From: Candidatus Cohnella colombiensis | GTDB taxonomy: Bacteria > Bacillota > Bacilli > Paenibacillales > Paenibacillaceae | Assembly: GCA_029203125.1 (NCBI GenBank) | Contig: CP119317.1 | Coordinates: forward strand, 1,612,001 to 1,676,000 | Direction: 5' to 3' | DNA: 64,000 bases | Part shown: positions 24,294 to 32,631 of the stretch, in pieces | How positions within the stretch are numbered: position 1 is the first letter of the stretch | Layout of the letters: every line of letters begins with the position of its first letter | Notes under the pieces: generated by a model | Databases searched by the model: none | Told to the model about the DNA's origin: nothing | What the model saw: the letters and a program-made list of their open reading frames with translations, nothing else | Program-made: the position numbers and the translations under genes

Positions 24294-25715
24294 ATGGTCG
24301 TAGGAGATGCTTCTTTAGATATCGATTTGTTAGTTATCGGGGCTGGCCCTGGTGGTTATGTAGCAGCTATTCGCGCTGCACAATTAGGTCAAAAGGTAAT
24401 TATCGCAGATAAAGCTAAGGTAGGCGGAGTCTGCTTGAACGTCGGTTGTATTCCGTCGAAGGCACTCATTAATGCCGCTCACCAATTTGAGTCGATTCAG
24501 CATGCAAGCGAAATCGGCGTAAGTGCTGATAACGTAAGTGTTGACTTTGGAAAAGTTCAGGCTTATAAATCCTCGGTCGTGAACAAAATGACAGGCGGCG
24601 TTGAAATGCTGCTTAAAGCGAACAAAGTGGAGATCTTCAACGGTGAAGTGATGTTCATTAATGAGACTGAAGCACGTCTCTTCAATGATCAAGAATCTCC
24701 TCGTTACCGTTTTAAGAACTGCATCATCGCGACGGGCTCTCGTCCGATCGAACTGAAGCCGTTCCCATTCGGTGGACGTATTCTGTCGTCGACAGAAGGC
24801 TTAAATTTGCCTGAGCTTCCTAAGAGTCTCATCGTCATTGGTGGAGGCTATATCGGTATTGAGCTCGGACAAATGTATTCAAAATTCGGCACGCAAGTAA
24901 CTGTGCTTGAGGGCGCAGAAACCATTCTACCTGGTTTTGATAAAGATATGAGCCAGCTTGTCGTCAAGAAGCTGAAGAAGGCGAATGTCGAAATCGTTAA
25001 CGGTGCATTAGCGAAGAGCGCAGAGCAAACCGACAAAGACGTAACTGTAACGTATGAAGTGGGCGGAGAACAAAAGACAGTTACGGCTGAATACTTGCTC
25101 GTAACCGTTGGACGTCGTCCGAATACAGATGGTGAGCTTGGTCTAGATATGATCGGTGTCAAAGTTTCCGATCGTGGATTGATTGAAGTTGACGATCAAT
25201 GCCGCACGAGCATTCCACACATTTACGCGATCGGTGATGTCGTTGCTGGTGCAGCACTTGCACACAAAGCGTCTTATGAAGCGAAAGTCGCAGCAGAAGC
25301 AATTGCAGGCTTGCCTTCAAAAGTCGATTACAAGTGTATTCCTGCAGTCGCTTTCTCTGATCCTGAATGCGCAAGCGTTGGATATACAGAGAAGGAAGCG
25401 AAAGAGAAGGGCTTAAAAGTAAAATCAAGCAAGTTCCCGTTTGGCGGCAATGGTCGCGCGGTTACACTTGGTGGTGCAGATGGGTTCTTGAAGATCATTC
25501 ACGAAGTAGATAGTGGCCTTGTACTCGGCGCTCAAATCGCCGGTGTTGAAGCGTCCAATATTATCGCTGAGCTTGGTCTTGCGATTGAAATGGGAGCAAC
25601 AGTTGAAGATATCGCTCTTACGATTCACGCACATCCAACGTTAGCTGAAATTACTATGGATGCAGCGGAGCTTGCAATGGGTCATCCGATTCATACACTA
25701 GCACCAAAAGCTTAA
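24294..25715 (+). CDS. lpdA: Dihydrolipoamide dehydrogenase (E3)
   Basis: A 473-aa FAD-dependent dihydrolipoamide dehydrogenase. It has the FAD motif VIGAGPGGYVAAIRAAQLG, the redox-active disulfide GGVCLNVGCIPSKAL, the NAD motif VIGGGYIGIELGQMY, and the C-terminal dimer motif with the catalytic histidine in HAHPTLAE. It reoxidises dihydrolipoamide for the pyruvate dehydrogenase complex and probably for other 2-oxoacid complexes. GGAGGTG sits within the end of pdhC, and the genes are 3 nt apart. The operon ends at the hairpin at 25723. Confidence 0.96.
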   Translation: MVVGDASLDIDLLVIGAGPGGYVAAIRAAQLGQKVIIADKAKVGGVCLNVGCIPSKALINAAHQFESIQHASEIGVSADNVSVDFGKVQAYKSSVVNKMTGGVEMLLKANKVEIFNGEVMFINETEARLFNDQESPRYRFKNCIIATGSRPIELKPFPFGGRILSSTEGLNLPELPKSLIVIGGGYIGIELGQMYSKFGTQVTVLEGAETILPGFDKDMSQLVVKKLKKANVEIVNGALAKSAEQTDKDVTVTYEVGGEQKTVTAEYLLVTVGRRPNTDGELGLDMIGVKVSDRGLIEVDDQCRTSIPHIYAIGDVVAGAALAHKASYEAKVAAEAIAGLPSKVDYKCIPAVAFSDPECASVGYTEKEAKEKGLKVKSSKFPFGGNGRAVTLGGADGFLKIIHEVDSGLVLGAQIAGVEASNIIAELGLAIEMGATVEDIALTIHAHPTLAEITMDAAELAMGHPIHTLAPKA

Positions 25716-25722
25716 TCAGAAT

Positions 25723-25782
25723 AAAATGCACCTATGTGGGCATGATGCGAATAATCGCACATTACTCACCTAGGTGCATTTT
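25723..25782 (+). terminator. Terminator of the pdh operon
   Basis: A perfect 12-bp inverted repeat AAAATGCACCTA/TAGGTGCATTTT (25723-25734, 25771-25782) with a second small stem TGCGA/TCGCA in its loop. The right arm supplies the T run. Confidence 0.85.
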
Positions 25783-25801
25783 CGATAAGGAGCTCAATAA
25801 A

Positions 25802-26293
25802 ATGAATGAGAATGTTAGACCGAGTAGCCGTTCGCGTACGGTGATGACTGAGTTTGTTTTCCCAACAGACATTAATTCACATGGCACGATGTTCGGGGGC
25901 ACATTGATGAAGTATATCGACAAAATATCAGCAATCGCAGCGACCCGTCATGCAGGAAAGCCTGCTGTAACTGCTTCAACGGACAGTATGGACTTCCTAT
26001 CGCCAATTCGTATGGGTGAAGCTGTTGAGCTTGAAGCAATCGTTACTTGGACACACCGAAGCTCGATGGAGGTTTACGTAAAAGTATATGCTGAAAATTT
26101 ACTAACTGGGGATAGAAGAGTTACCGTGACGGCTTTCTCTACTTTCGTTGCTGTTGATGCGAATGGCACTCCTGTTCCAGTACCAGCGGTGGAGCCGGAA
26201 ACAGAAGAGGAGAAGAAGCTGTTCGAAAGTGCGCCAGAGCGGTATGAAATGCGGAAGAAACGGCGTAAACAGCGGTTTGGATCGACCAATTAA
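25802..26293 (+). CDS. Acyl-CoA thioesterase (YkhA-like hotdog fold)
   Basis: A 163-aa hotdog-fold thioesterase. The motif NSHGTMFGGTLMKYIDKISA holds the catalytic asparagine and helix, and VTASTDSMDFLSPIRMGEAVEL follows as in YkhA-type acyl-CoA hydrolases. A single domain, so it would act as a hexamer or dimer of dimers. The C-terminus ends in a basic tail (MRKKRRKQR). It cleaves short- to long-chain acyl-CoA; the preferred chain is not known. ATG 25802 follows AAGGAGC, downstream of the pdh terminator, so it is a separate unit or depends on read-through. Confidence 0.88.
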   Translation: MNENVRPSSRSRTVMTEFVFPTDINSHGTMFGGTLMKYIDKISAIAATRHAGKPAVTASTDSMDFLSPIRMGEAVELEAIVTWTHRSSMEVYVKVYAENLLTGDRRVTVTAFSTFVAVDANGTPVPVPAVEPETEEEKKLFESAPERYEMRKKRRKQRFGSTN

Positions 26294-26306
26294 CATTCTA
26301 TAAGTA

Positions 26307-27428
26307 TTATCTAAATTTCTGCCACGTAATATCGCCTATGTTGAAATTTAATATTCCGCCTAAGCCTTTAAGATTATCGATGGGTTCTACATAGGCGGGA
26401 TATATTTCTAATGCAATCAAAAAACAATGGATGGCTTGAAGTGTATCTCCCATTAATGCAAAGCACTCACCTTTATAATTCTCAATGATATGATCGTGAG
26501 TTTTACATAACTGAAATGCACTAAGAGCTTGGCTGAAGTCTCTTTGGATCATATAAGTTATACCTTCGATGAAATGCTTTGTGTCATCCTCTATTGATCG
26601 GTCTTCCGCAGTTTTTCTCCAGTTCTCCACATGCAAGTACATTCCCCGACGTTGAAGAAACAGAGAGATGATCCCTAGTGCGCGCGCTTCATTATTTCTA
26701 AGCTCTCCGTCACCCCAGTGCAATTCTGGGATCAATTCCTGTAGAGAATATTCGTCCAAAAACTTTTGAACGTGTGCAAATACCTCATCGTAACGTGTTT
26801 CTCTTGCTGAATTGAAACTATGCCTTCGATATAAATACAAAGGTTCGGGTACGTGTATGGAATCCCAAACCTGTGTAATCTTTGAAAGAACATCATTGTC
26901 CTCTCCAATCTTCAGCGACGGATCATAACGTACATCTCGAAATACTTCACGACGGACCATTACACTTCCCCCGCATATGGGAGTTCCTATTTTAAAAAAA
27001 TAACGCATTGCACGCGTTTTCTCTAAATTACGGTTACTGTAATATCCGACAGGTCTATTATCCATATCGATCAGTAAAACATCTGAATGAACAAGACCTA
27101 TCGATTCAGTAATAAAGTGACGCTTTAAAATTTCAAAACGAGACGGAACAGATAAATCATCCGCATCTTGAAACACAATAAAATTACCTTTGGCCATGTC
27201 TATGGCTCGATTTCTAGTCTTAGCAACCCCTTGATTATGTTGCTTCACATATCTGATCCTTGTGTCGGAAAAAGATAAAATAATTTCTTCGCTATTGTCT
27301 GTTGACCCGTCATTAACGATGAGTAGCTCAAAATTGTCTTCGGATTGCTTCAACACGCTTTCGATACAAGCATGTATGAATTGTGCGGCATTAAAGACAG
27401 GTACAATTACACTAATCAGCCACTTCAC
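26307..27428 (-). CDS. Family 2 glycosyltransferase with C-terminal helical repeats
   Basis: A ~373-aa GT-A-fold family 2 glycosyltransferase. It starts with SVIVPVFNAAQFIHAC, has NDGSTDNSEEI and the DxD-type metal site in VFQDADDLSVPSRFE, and a later LKIGEDNDVLSKI acceptor motif. About residues 240-350 are TPR-like helices. The frame has two GTG starts (27434, 27428); 27428 leaves more room for AGAGGTGG. It overlaps the previous gene by 17 nt, so it is translated from the same message. Cytoplasmic or membrane-associated. It probably glycosylates the collagen-like surface protein or its partners, by context only. Confidence 0.85.
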   Translation of the reverse strand: MKWLISVIVPVFNAAQFIHACIESVLKQSEDNFELLIVNDGSTDNSEEIILSFSDTRIRYVKQHNQGVAKTRNRAIDMAKGNFIVFQDADDLSVPSRFEILKRHFITESIGLVHSDVLLIDMDNRPVGYYSNRNLEKTRAMRYFFKIGTPICGGSVMVRREVFRDVRYDPSLKIGEDNDVLSKITQVWDSIHVPEPLYLYRRHSFNSARETRYDEVFAHVQKFLDEYSLQELIPELHWGDGELRNNEARALGIISLFLQRRGMYLHVENWRKTAEDRSIEDDTKHFIEGITYMIQRDFSQALSAFQLCKTHDHIIENYKGECFALMGDTLQAIHCFLIALEIYPAYVEPIDNLKGLGGILNFNIGDITWQKFR

Positions 27429-28524
27429 CCCCACCTCTTAAAGATTGGAGCGCCTTAACAGGATCCTTATAAGAGAGGGACATGCTTGCAGCCCTTTCAT
27501 AGGATGTAGCCGCATCTTCCAACATTCCTAGCTTTTGTTGGCATCTTCCCTTCTGATACCAAGCTTGAAAGCTGCCAGCACCTTTTAATATGAGATGTTT
27601 CAGATTTGTTTCGCCCAATTCTAAACAATAGTTAAATGATTCAAGAGCTTCGGCATATCTCTCTTTCGCATAAAGGATGAGTCCTTTGTAATAGTGAAGA
27701 TCCACATAATCAGGATAAAGCTCTACGGCTTTTTGAATACCTGGCCAAGCGCCATCTATACTTCCCAGACCAAGCAATACGGAATATTTTAATTTATAGA
27801 GCATGGAAGGGGGAGTAGATCCTTGCAAAATAAATTGAATGATCGCTTTATTAACGTATTCAAATGAACGTTCGTATTGCTGATCTCTAAAATATTCGGT
27901 TGCGATATGGTAAGGTATCCAAGGATTTTGGCTTCCTTGTTTCATTTCGTTTTCCAGAAGCCTCAGATTTCGTTCCAGCTTGTTTTTGGACTCAGCTACA
28001 TCATTCATATATCCGTAGTGATAAAGTTTTATAGGGGCCATGGGGATGGGGAGAGGGTCGCGGATGTTTAAGGCTTCATGAATTTTATTTTCGAATTGAA
28101 TCCCTTTATGATTTCTAAACAATCTCGTATGAGCAATATGAAAGCTTTCGTCTAGGTTGACTTCAGTTCCATAATAGTTAATCAAGTGAAGAGATACCAA
28201 GTCTAGATCATCCATGTATAAAATATCCCGTAGCTTATACCGATCTAGCGCATCCAATTGTTCATCCGCATCCAGCCAGAGGATCCAGTCTCCTGTCGCC
28301 TGTTCCAAGCCGTAGTTTCTAGCTGCGGCAAAGTCATCCTCCCAATTGAACTCGTATATATAGGCCCCAAATTTGCGAGCGATAGCCTTGGTTTGATCAA
28401 CAGATCCCGTATCCACAATAATGATTTCATCGACAACATCTTTAATACTATTCAAGCAACCCTCAAGAAATCGCTCCTCGTCCTTCACAATCATACACAG
28501 CGATAACGTCTTCCAAGGAATCAC
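27412..28524 (-). CDS. Family 2 glycosyltransferase with TPR domain (SunS-like)
   Basis: A 370-aa protein: a GT2 domain (TLSLCMIVKDEERFLEGCL, IIIVDTGSVDQTKAI, DxD in ILWLDADEQLD) at residues ~5-230, followed by tetratricopeptide helices, e.g. DYVDLHYYKGLILYAKERY. This GT2-TPR layout is shared with SunS-type protein glycosyltransferases, which modify peptide side chains directly. The frame is open to 28599, but GTG 28524 with AGAAGGGG seven bases before it is the likely start. It sits downstream of the small helical protein gene (28619-28927) on the same strand. Confidence 0.87.
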   Translation of the reverse strand: MIPWKTLSLCMIVKDEERFLEGCLNSIKDVVDEIIIVDTGSVDQTKAIARKFGAYIYEFNWEDDFAAARNYGLEQATGDWILWLDADEQLDALDRYKLRDILYMDDLDLVSLHLINYYGTEVNLDESFHIAHTRLFRNHKGIQFENKIHEALNIRDPLPIPMAPIKLYHYGYMNDVAESKNKLERNLRLLENEMKQGSQNPWIPYHIATEYFRDQQYERSFEYVNKAIIQFILQGSTPPSMLYKLKYSVLLGLGSIDGAWPGIQKAVELYPDYVDLHYYKGLILYAKERYAEALESFNYCLELGETNLKHLILKGAGSFQAWYQKGRCQQKLGMLEDAATSYERAASMSLSYKDPVKALQSLRGGGEVAD

Positions 28525-28618
28525 CAGATCACCCCTTCTAAATATGTACCGCAGGAAAGCGAGCGGATGCACGCTTTCCATATGGATGTAAAAGAACAAG
28601 TCATTTAATTAACGATCA

Positions 28619-28927
28619 TCATGGAATTAATTTCATTACATTTTCCAATTTAAATTGCAACAGCATTTCTTTTTTAATAACATCCTTTAATGTCTGATTT
28701 ACACTTTCGTTGATCGTAAGCAAATTAGATAGCGTGATCGTAGTAGGTAAAATGGTGTGTTCAGTTGATAGCGTTCCTAGTACAAATTGAATTTTTTCAG
28801 CTTCTGCATTCACAATGTGAGCCAGAGCAAGTTCTTCTAAGGCAATCGAAGATAGCAAAAGAGGGATTACTTGACCAAGCGTGACGGAAATGATGGGTGT
28901 AATATTAGGAATGTTAGCTTGCGACAT
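28619..28927 (-). CDS. Small protein identical in type to the collagen-like protein's N-domain
   Basis: A 102-aa protein of unknown function with no signal peptide. It starts MSQANIPNITPIISVT and contains SIALEELALAHIVNAEAEKI and IKKEMLLQFKLE. The 594-aa collagen-like protein at 32632 begins with the same kind of domain (MSQANIPNITPTISIT, SIALEELGLSHIINAEAEKI, IKKEMLLENKLE), so this is a stand-alone paralogue of that N-terminal domain. It is predicted mostly helical. ATG 28927 is chosen over GTG 28936, which belongs to the ribosome binding site AAGAGGTG. A sigma-K-like promoter lies upstream. A role in anchoring or nucleating a spore-surface fibre is inference. Confidence 0.8.
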   Translation of the reverse strand: MSQANIPNITPIISVTLGQVIPLLLSSIALEELALAHIVNAEAEKIQFVLGTLSTEHTILPTTITLSNLLTINESVNQTLKDVIKKEMLLQFKLENVMKLIP

Positions 28928-28958
28928 GATTTTCACCTCTTTCTTTAGGCAACTTCTA

Positions 28959-28985
28959 TAGTTTATGTAAGTGACCTTACTCGGT
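28959..28985 (-). promoter_or_regulatory. Candidate sigma-K promoter of the minus-strand glycosylation operon
   Basis: On the minus strand AC (28985-28984), a 16-nt spacer, then CATAAACTA (28967-28959) match the sigma-K consensus AC-N16-CATANNNTA exactly. It lies 31 nt upstream of the start codon of the small helical protein gene. Sigma-K acts in the mother cell late in sporulation, when coat and outer spore layers are made. Confidence 0.5.
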
Positions 28986-29111
28986 AACGGTTAAACACAC
29001 ATTATTCGCACAATAAAAATGATGGTTCACTTCAGCTAAAAATTTAGAGTGACTAGGCACATGTTTAGAGCAACAGAATATGTTGGAAAGAATAGAAAGA
29101 GGTGAAGAAAT

Positions 29112-29432
29112 ATGAGCATGCCAACAATCCCTCAAGAGTCGTTTCGTCCAACGCTAGAGGAAGCAGTAATTGACTTATTGAAATCCATCGCTATGGAGGA
29201 AACTGCGATATCACATCTGCTGAATGCAGAAGCAGAGAAAACTCAAGCCTTTATTGGGCGTGATCGCAATTTTCCTTCGCATCCGACAACGTGCGACATC
29301 ATAAAATTTAATCAGACGGTTATCAAATTCGTAGATGTCATAGTCATGAAAGAATGGTTGTTACTCAGAAAGCTGGAAACATCCATCGAAATTCTGGAAC
29401 GTGAACACCATGAATTCGAGTGCGAAGAATAA
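29112..29432 (+). CDS. Small helical protein, second paralogue of the collagen-protein N-domain
   Basis: A 106-aa protein divergent from the previous one. It shares the core LLKSIAMEETAISHLLNAEA followed by EKTQ and later VMKEWLLLRKLE, so it is a more distant member of the same family. It lacks the MSQANIPNITP start. Highly acidic C-terminus (EREHHEFECEE). AGAGGTGAAG lies seven bases before the ATG. It begins the plus-strand half of the cluster and overlaps or abuts the next gene. Function unknown; co-assembly with the collagen-like protein is suggested by shared sequence and position. Confidence 0.8.
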   Translation: MSMPTIPQESFRPTLEEAVIDLLKSIAMEETAISHLLNAEAEKTQAFIGRDRNFPSHPTTCDIIKFNQTVIKFVDVIVMKEWLLLRKLETSIEILEREHHEFECEE

Positions 29433-29443
29433 TGAGGACGCTT

Positions 29444-29896
29444 ATGAGAGGGGCACAATCGGATAAATGGTTTTGGTCCAAGGATGTACAACAAATGACT
29501 TGGACTTCCTTGTGTCAATTGGAAGAAGCTTTATTTCATTACTTTGAGTCCGTGATCATATTTTATCAATCCGTTGAACAGCAATACTCGCACCCCAATA
29601 TGGCACCCCAACTACCCCCAATATCGATCGCATTAAAGCCGATCATCAAAATCCAAGCCCATCTGTTTCAGATGAGTAACCGCTATTTATTGAAATTTGA
29701 ACACCTCAACCTTGAAGATGAATATGTGCAATATTGTCGTTCCTTTATTAAGTTAAATGAGCGATTGGATGAATTATGGAAGAGTGTCTGCACAAGTCCT
29801 ATTTTGCAAACAGAGACCAGTCTACAATTTAAACAATTCAGATATTATTTCATAAAAAAAAGGAAGCTGTTGCAAAGCTATGGCCAATGGGATTGA
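29444..29896 (+). CDS. Uncharacterised small helical protein
   Basis: A 150-aa protein that I do not recognise. It is predicted helical, with SLCQLEEALFHYFESVIIF and IALKPIIKIQAHLFQMSNRY, and aromatic- and glutamine-rich; the C-terminus is basic (IKKRKLLQSYG). A faint likeness to the 'EEA-x3-H' pattern of its upstream neighbour suggests a related helical bundle, but this is weak. GTG 29420 and ATG 29432 are alternative starts; ATG 29444 with GAGG six bases before it fits best. Tight spacing to the genes on both sides puts it in the glycosylation operon. Confidence 0.7.
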   Translation: MRGAQSDKWFWSKDVQQMTWTSLCQLEEALFHYFESVIIFYQSVEQQYSHPNMAPQLPPISIALKPIIKIQAHLFQMSNRYLLKFEHLNLEDEYVQYCRSFIKLNERLDELWKSVCTSPILQTETSLQFKQFRYYFIKKRKLLQSYGQWD

Positions 29897-29943
29897 GGTT
29901 AGATTCGTAAAAGAGTCGCCCCCAGTCCGAAAGGAACGGTGTT

Positions 29944-31026
29944 ATGATTACGATCAGTTTGTGTATGATTGTGAAAAACGAAGAAGAAACATTAGAGCGT
30001 TGTCTAACATCTGTACAGAGCATCGCTGATGAGATTGTTATCGTAGATACCGGATCTACGGATAGAACCAAAGAGATTGCGGCACGTTTTACGGACAAAA
30101 TCGTTGATTTTGAGTGGATCGACGATTTCGGAGCTGCTCGGAACTATGCTTTCAGCCAAGCCGAGAAGGAGTACATTTTATGGTTGGATGCCGATGATAT
30201 TTTTGAAGAGAAAGATCGAGCAAAATTGATCGAATTGAAAAAAACGTTGGATCCTTCTATTGATACGGTCATGATGCCCTATCATCTCACTTTTGATCAG
30301 TTGGGCAATCCTGCCTTTAGCATGCGACGTAACCGGTTAGTGCGGAGAGATCGCGGTTTCGTTTGGATCGGTGCGGTCCATGAGTATTTAGAGGTGAGCG
30401 GGAAAAGCTTATTCAGCGATGTTGCTGTTACACATAAAAAAGATAGAGTCTACACCGATCGAAACTTACGTATTTATCAAAAAAGATCTCAGTCAGGTGA
30501 AACGTTCTCCACACGTGATCTATATTATTATGCGAACGAGCTTTATGATCACACATATATTGAAGAAGCGATCTTGATCTATGAGAAATTTTGGAACACA
30601 AATTTAGGATGGGTAGAGGATCGAATTGCTTCATGCCTTAAACTAGCTGATTGTTATTCGAGAATGGGAGAGCGTGAGAACCAACTCAGTGTGTTATTCC
30701 GTTCCTTTGCACTGGATAACCCCAGAGCAGAAATATGCTGTCGTTTGGGTGCTTTTTTTATGGACTGCAAACGCTGGAAACAGGCGAAATATTGGTACCT
30801 GGCAGCTGCAACTCTAGGGGAGCCTCCAGTAACTGGAGGGATGATAGATTATCCTTCATGGACATGGCTTCCCCGTGTGCAGCTTTGCGTATGCTGTGAC
30901 CGATTGGGTGAATACGAGGAAGCTTATCATCATAACGAAATCGGGCTGTCCTACATTCCAACACATGCTAGCATGCTGCATAATAAATCGTACCTGGAAA
31001 AAGTGATGTCGAAGAAGCAGGAATAA
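29944..31026 (+). CDS. Family 2 glycosyltransferase with TPR domain (SunS-like)
   Basis: A 360-aa GT2-TPR protein, similar in plan to the one at 27412. The catalytic domain has ITISLCMIVKNEEETLERCL, VIVDTGSTDRTKEI and the DxD site in ILWLDADDIFEEKD, then GAVHEYLEV as in SunS-type enzymes. The C-terminal ~150 residues are helical repeats with several cysteines. Proteins of this type add sugars to side chains of peptides. AAAGGAA precedes the ATG. It is the first of four consecutive plus-strand genes leading to the collagen-like protein. Confidence 0.87.
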   Translation: MITISLCMIVKNEEETLERCLTSVQSIADEIVIVDTGSTDRTKEIAARFTDKIVDFEWIDDFGAARNYAFSQAEKEYILWLDADDIFEEKDRAKLIELKKTLDPSIDTVMMPYHLTFDQLGNPAFSMRRNRLVRRDRGFVWIGAVHEYLEVSGKSLFSDVAVTHKKDRVYTDRNLRIYQKRSQSGETFSTRDLYYYANELYDHTYIEEAILIYEKFWNTNLGWVEDRIASCLKLADCYSRMGERENQLSVLFRSFALDNPRAEICCRLGAFFMDCKRWKQAKYWYLAAATLGEPPVTGGMIDYPSWTWLPRVQLCVCCDRLGEYEEAYHHNEIGLSYIPTHASMLHNKSYLEKVMSKKQE

Positions 31027-31050
31027 TAATCGAAGAAAGGGGGCGTCTGA

Positions 31051-31755
31051 TTGGATCGGGGAAAATTAACATTGTCGATGATTGTGAAAAATGAATCAGG
31101 CCGTTTTTTGCACGAGGCTTTACAGAGGCATAAGAAATTCATTGATGAAGCAGTTATTATTGATGATGGAAGTACCGACAATACAGCGGAAATTTGCCTT
31201 GAAGCATTGGCAGGTATACCCGTACGTGTAATTCGTAATGAGTGTTCTAAATTCCATGATGAAGTGACATTAAGAAAGCAACAGTGGGATGAAACGGTAT
31301 TAACCTCACCGCAATGGATAATGAATCTGGATGCAGACGAGATGTTTGAAGAAAGCTTCGATAAGCTGCAAGTTGATGAATTGATAAGCCAAACCGATCA
31401 TGACGTCTTTTACTTCCGTTTATATGATATGTGGAGCAGTACGCATTACAGAGATGATGCTTATTGGCAAGCACATCATTTTTACCGCCCGTTTCTTGTG
31501 CGTTATCGTCCCGATATCCCCTATGTGTGGCGTGAAACACCGCAGCATTGCGGTCGATTTCCATTATCCATAGGACACTTTACGTACCAATGCCATCCAG
31601 CTCGTATTCAACATTTTGGATGGTCACGTGAAGAAGATCGAGCTGCAAAATATAAGCGATATCAATTGTTAGATCCGGATGCGCGCTATGGTTGGAAGGA
31701 GCAATATGAATCCATTTTGGATGAATCTCCACCTTTAGTAAAGTGGGAGGAGTGA
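31051..31755 (+). CDS. Family 2 glycosyltransferase, short
   Basis: A 234-aa GT2 protein without TPR tail. Motifs: LTLSMIVKNESGRFLHEAL, VIIDDGSTDNTAEI, DxD in WIMNLDADEMFEESF, and HFGWSREEDRAAKYKRY near the end. It is close to the family that glycosylates spore or surface proteins in Bacillales, by general resemblance. The start is TTG 31051 with AAAGGGGG before it. It is followed after 3 nt by the methyltransferase-like gene. Confidence 0.83.
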   Translation: MDRGKLTLSMIVKNESGRFLHEALQRHKKFIDEAVIIDDGSTDNTAEICLEALAGIPVRVIRNECSKFHDEVTLRKQQWDETVLTSPQWIMNLDADEMFEESFDKLQVDELISQTDHDVFYFRLYDMWSSTHYRDDAYWQAHHFYRPFLVRYRPDIPYVWRETPQHCGRFPLSIGHFTYQCHPARIQHFGWSREEDRAAKYKRYQLLDPDARYGWKEQYESILDESPPLVKWEE

Positions 31756-31758
31756 ACA

Positions 31759-32478
31759 ATGCTAATTAAGGATATTGAAATGGCGCTTACTCTTGCAGAA
31801 AGTAAGGGTTGGAAGCCTGGTGGCGAGTCGATTAGCCGAAATGCTCTCATTCATTTGTTGCGTAGATTGGAAAAGACGACGACTGAACTGCGGATATTAC
31901 AATTAGGTAGCTCTCAAACGGTATTCGTATGGGAAGCTTTGCGCAGCTTGGATCTCCTCCCGGTCGAGGTAATAGTAATAGAACATGATCCAATCCGAGC
32001 AAGTCAATTGCTTACAAACACGACATCGATGACGGGTATTACATTAAATTGGAATTCACTAAAACAAGTTACCGATGGAGAGTGTGAACAACTCTTTAGT
32101 GAACCGGCAGAAGCTTCAGAGCGGTGGGGAACGATCGGGAAGTCTGTTCCTTTGAATCAATATCAGCATTATACGATCAGAAATACCTTTTATGGGGAGG
32201 CACATCAAATTCCATTGCTTCACAACAAGATTGATGTGTTAATTGTGGATGGTCCTCATGGAAACGGACGTTCATTCGCATTTCCGATTTTTTCTTCATT
32301 ATTGAAAAAAGACGCGTTAGTATTAATTGATGATTTTGATCATTATCCCTTTGCTGCGGATTTGGAACGAATCTTTTCTTTTGATGAGATTTATAAGGAT
32401 GTTTGGGAGGATCAGCATTGGCTGCTGGTGCGGTTAACTGGTGGGAAAATAGAAGCTAAAGCAATGTTACAACAATAG
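31759..32478 (+). CDS. Rossmann-fold methyltransferase-like protein
   Basis: A 239-aa protein with a class I methyltransferase-like core. ELRILQLGSSQTVFVWEAL takes the place of the SAM motif, VEVIVIEHDPIRASQLL ends in the acidic ribose-binding position, and IDVLIVDGPHGNGRSFAFPI with LVLIDDFDHYPF forms the later strands. The glycine-rich loop is shortened, so SAM binding is uncertain. It may methylate a sugar on the surface glycan, as accessory methyltransferases do in BclA-type glycans; this is inference from context. GGGAGGAG precedes the ATG. A terminator follows directly. Confidence 0.6.
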   Translation: MLIKDIEMALTLAESKGWKPGGESISRNALIHLLRRLEKTTTELRILQLGSSQTVFVWEALRSLDLLPVEVIVIEHDPIRASQLLTNTTSMTGITLNWNSLKQVTDGECEQLFSEPAEASERWGTIGKSVPLNQYQHYTIRNTFYGEAHQIPLLHNKIDVLIVDGPHGNGRSFAFPIFSSLLKKDALVLIDDFDHYPFAADLERIFSFDEIYKDVWEDQHWLLVRLTGGKIEAKAMLQQ

Positions 32479-32514
32479 AGCATGGGATGAATCGCATCCT
32501 GATGCTTTTTTTTT
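32479..32514 (+). terminator. Terminator before the collagen-like gene
   Basis: Stem AGCAT..GGATG / CATCC..ATGCT followed by nine T residues (32506-32514). It separates the glycosyltransferase operon from the collagen-like gene, which therefore needs its own promoter. Confidence 0.88.
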
Positions 32515-32584
32515 GGCGAGGGAAGTTGACATAAGTCTATTTTTACAAAATGGAACTCTAGTCCAAGCTAAGTTTTATAGATTA

Positions 32585-32593
32585 CATATACTA
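32585..32593 (+). promoter_or_regulatory. Sigma-K-like -10 element of the collagen-like gene
   Basis: CATATACTA fits the sigma-K -10 form CATANNNTA and lies 38 nt before the TTG start. No AC is found at the ideal -35 distance, so this is weaker than the site at 28959. Confidence 0.3.
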
Positions 32594-32631
32594 CTTTGAA
32601 TTCTAATAAATAAAAGACAGGAGTGAAATGA

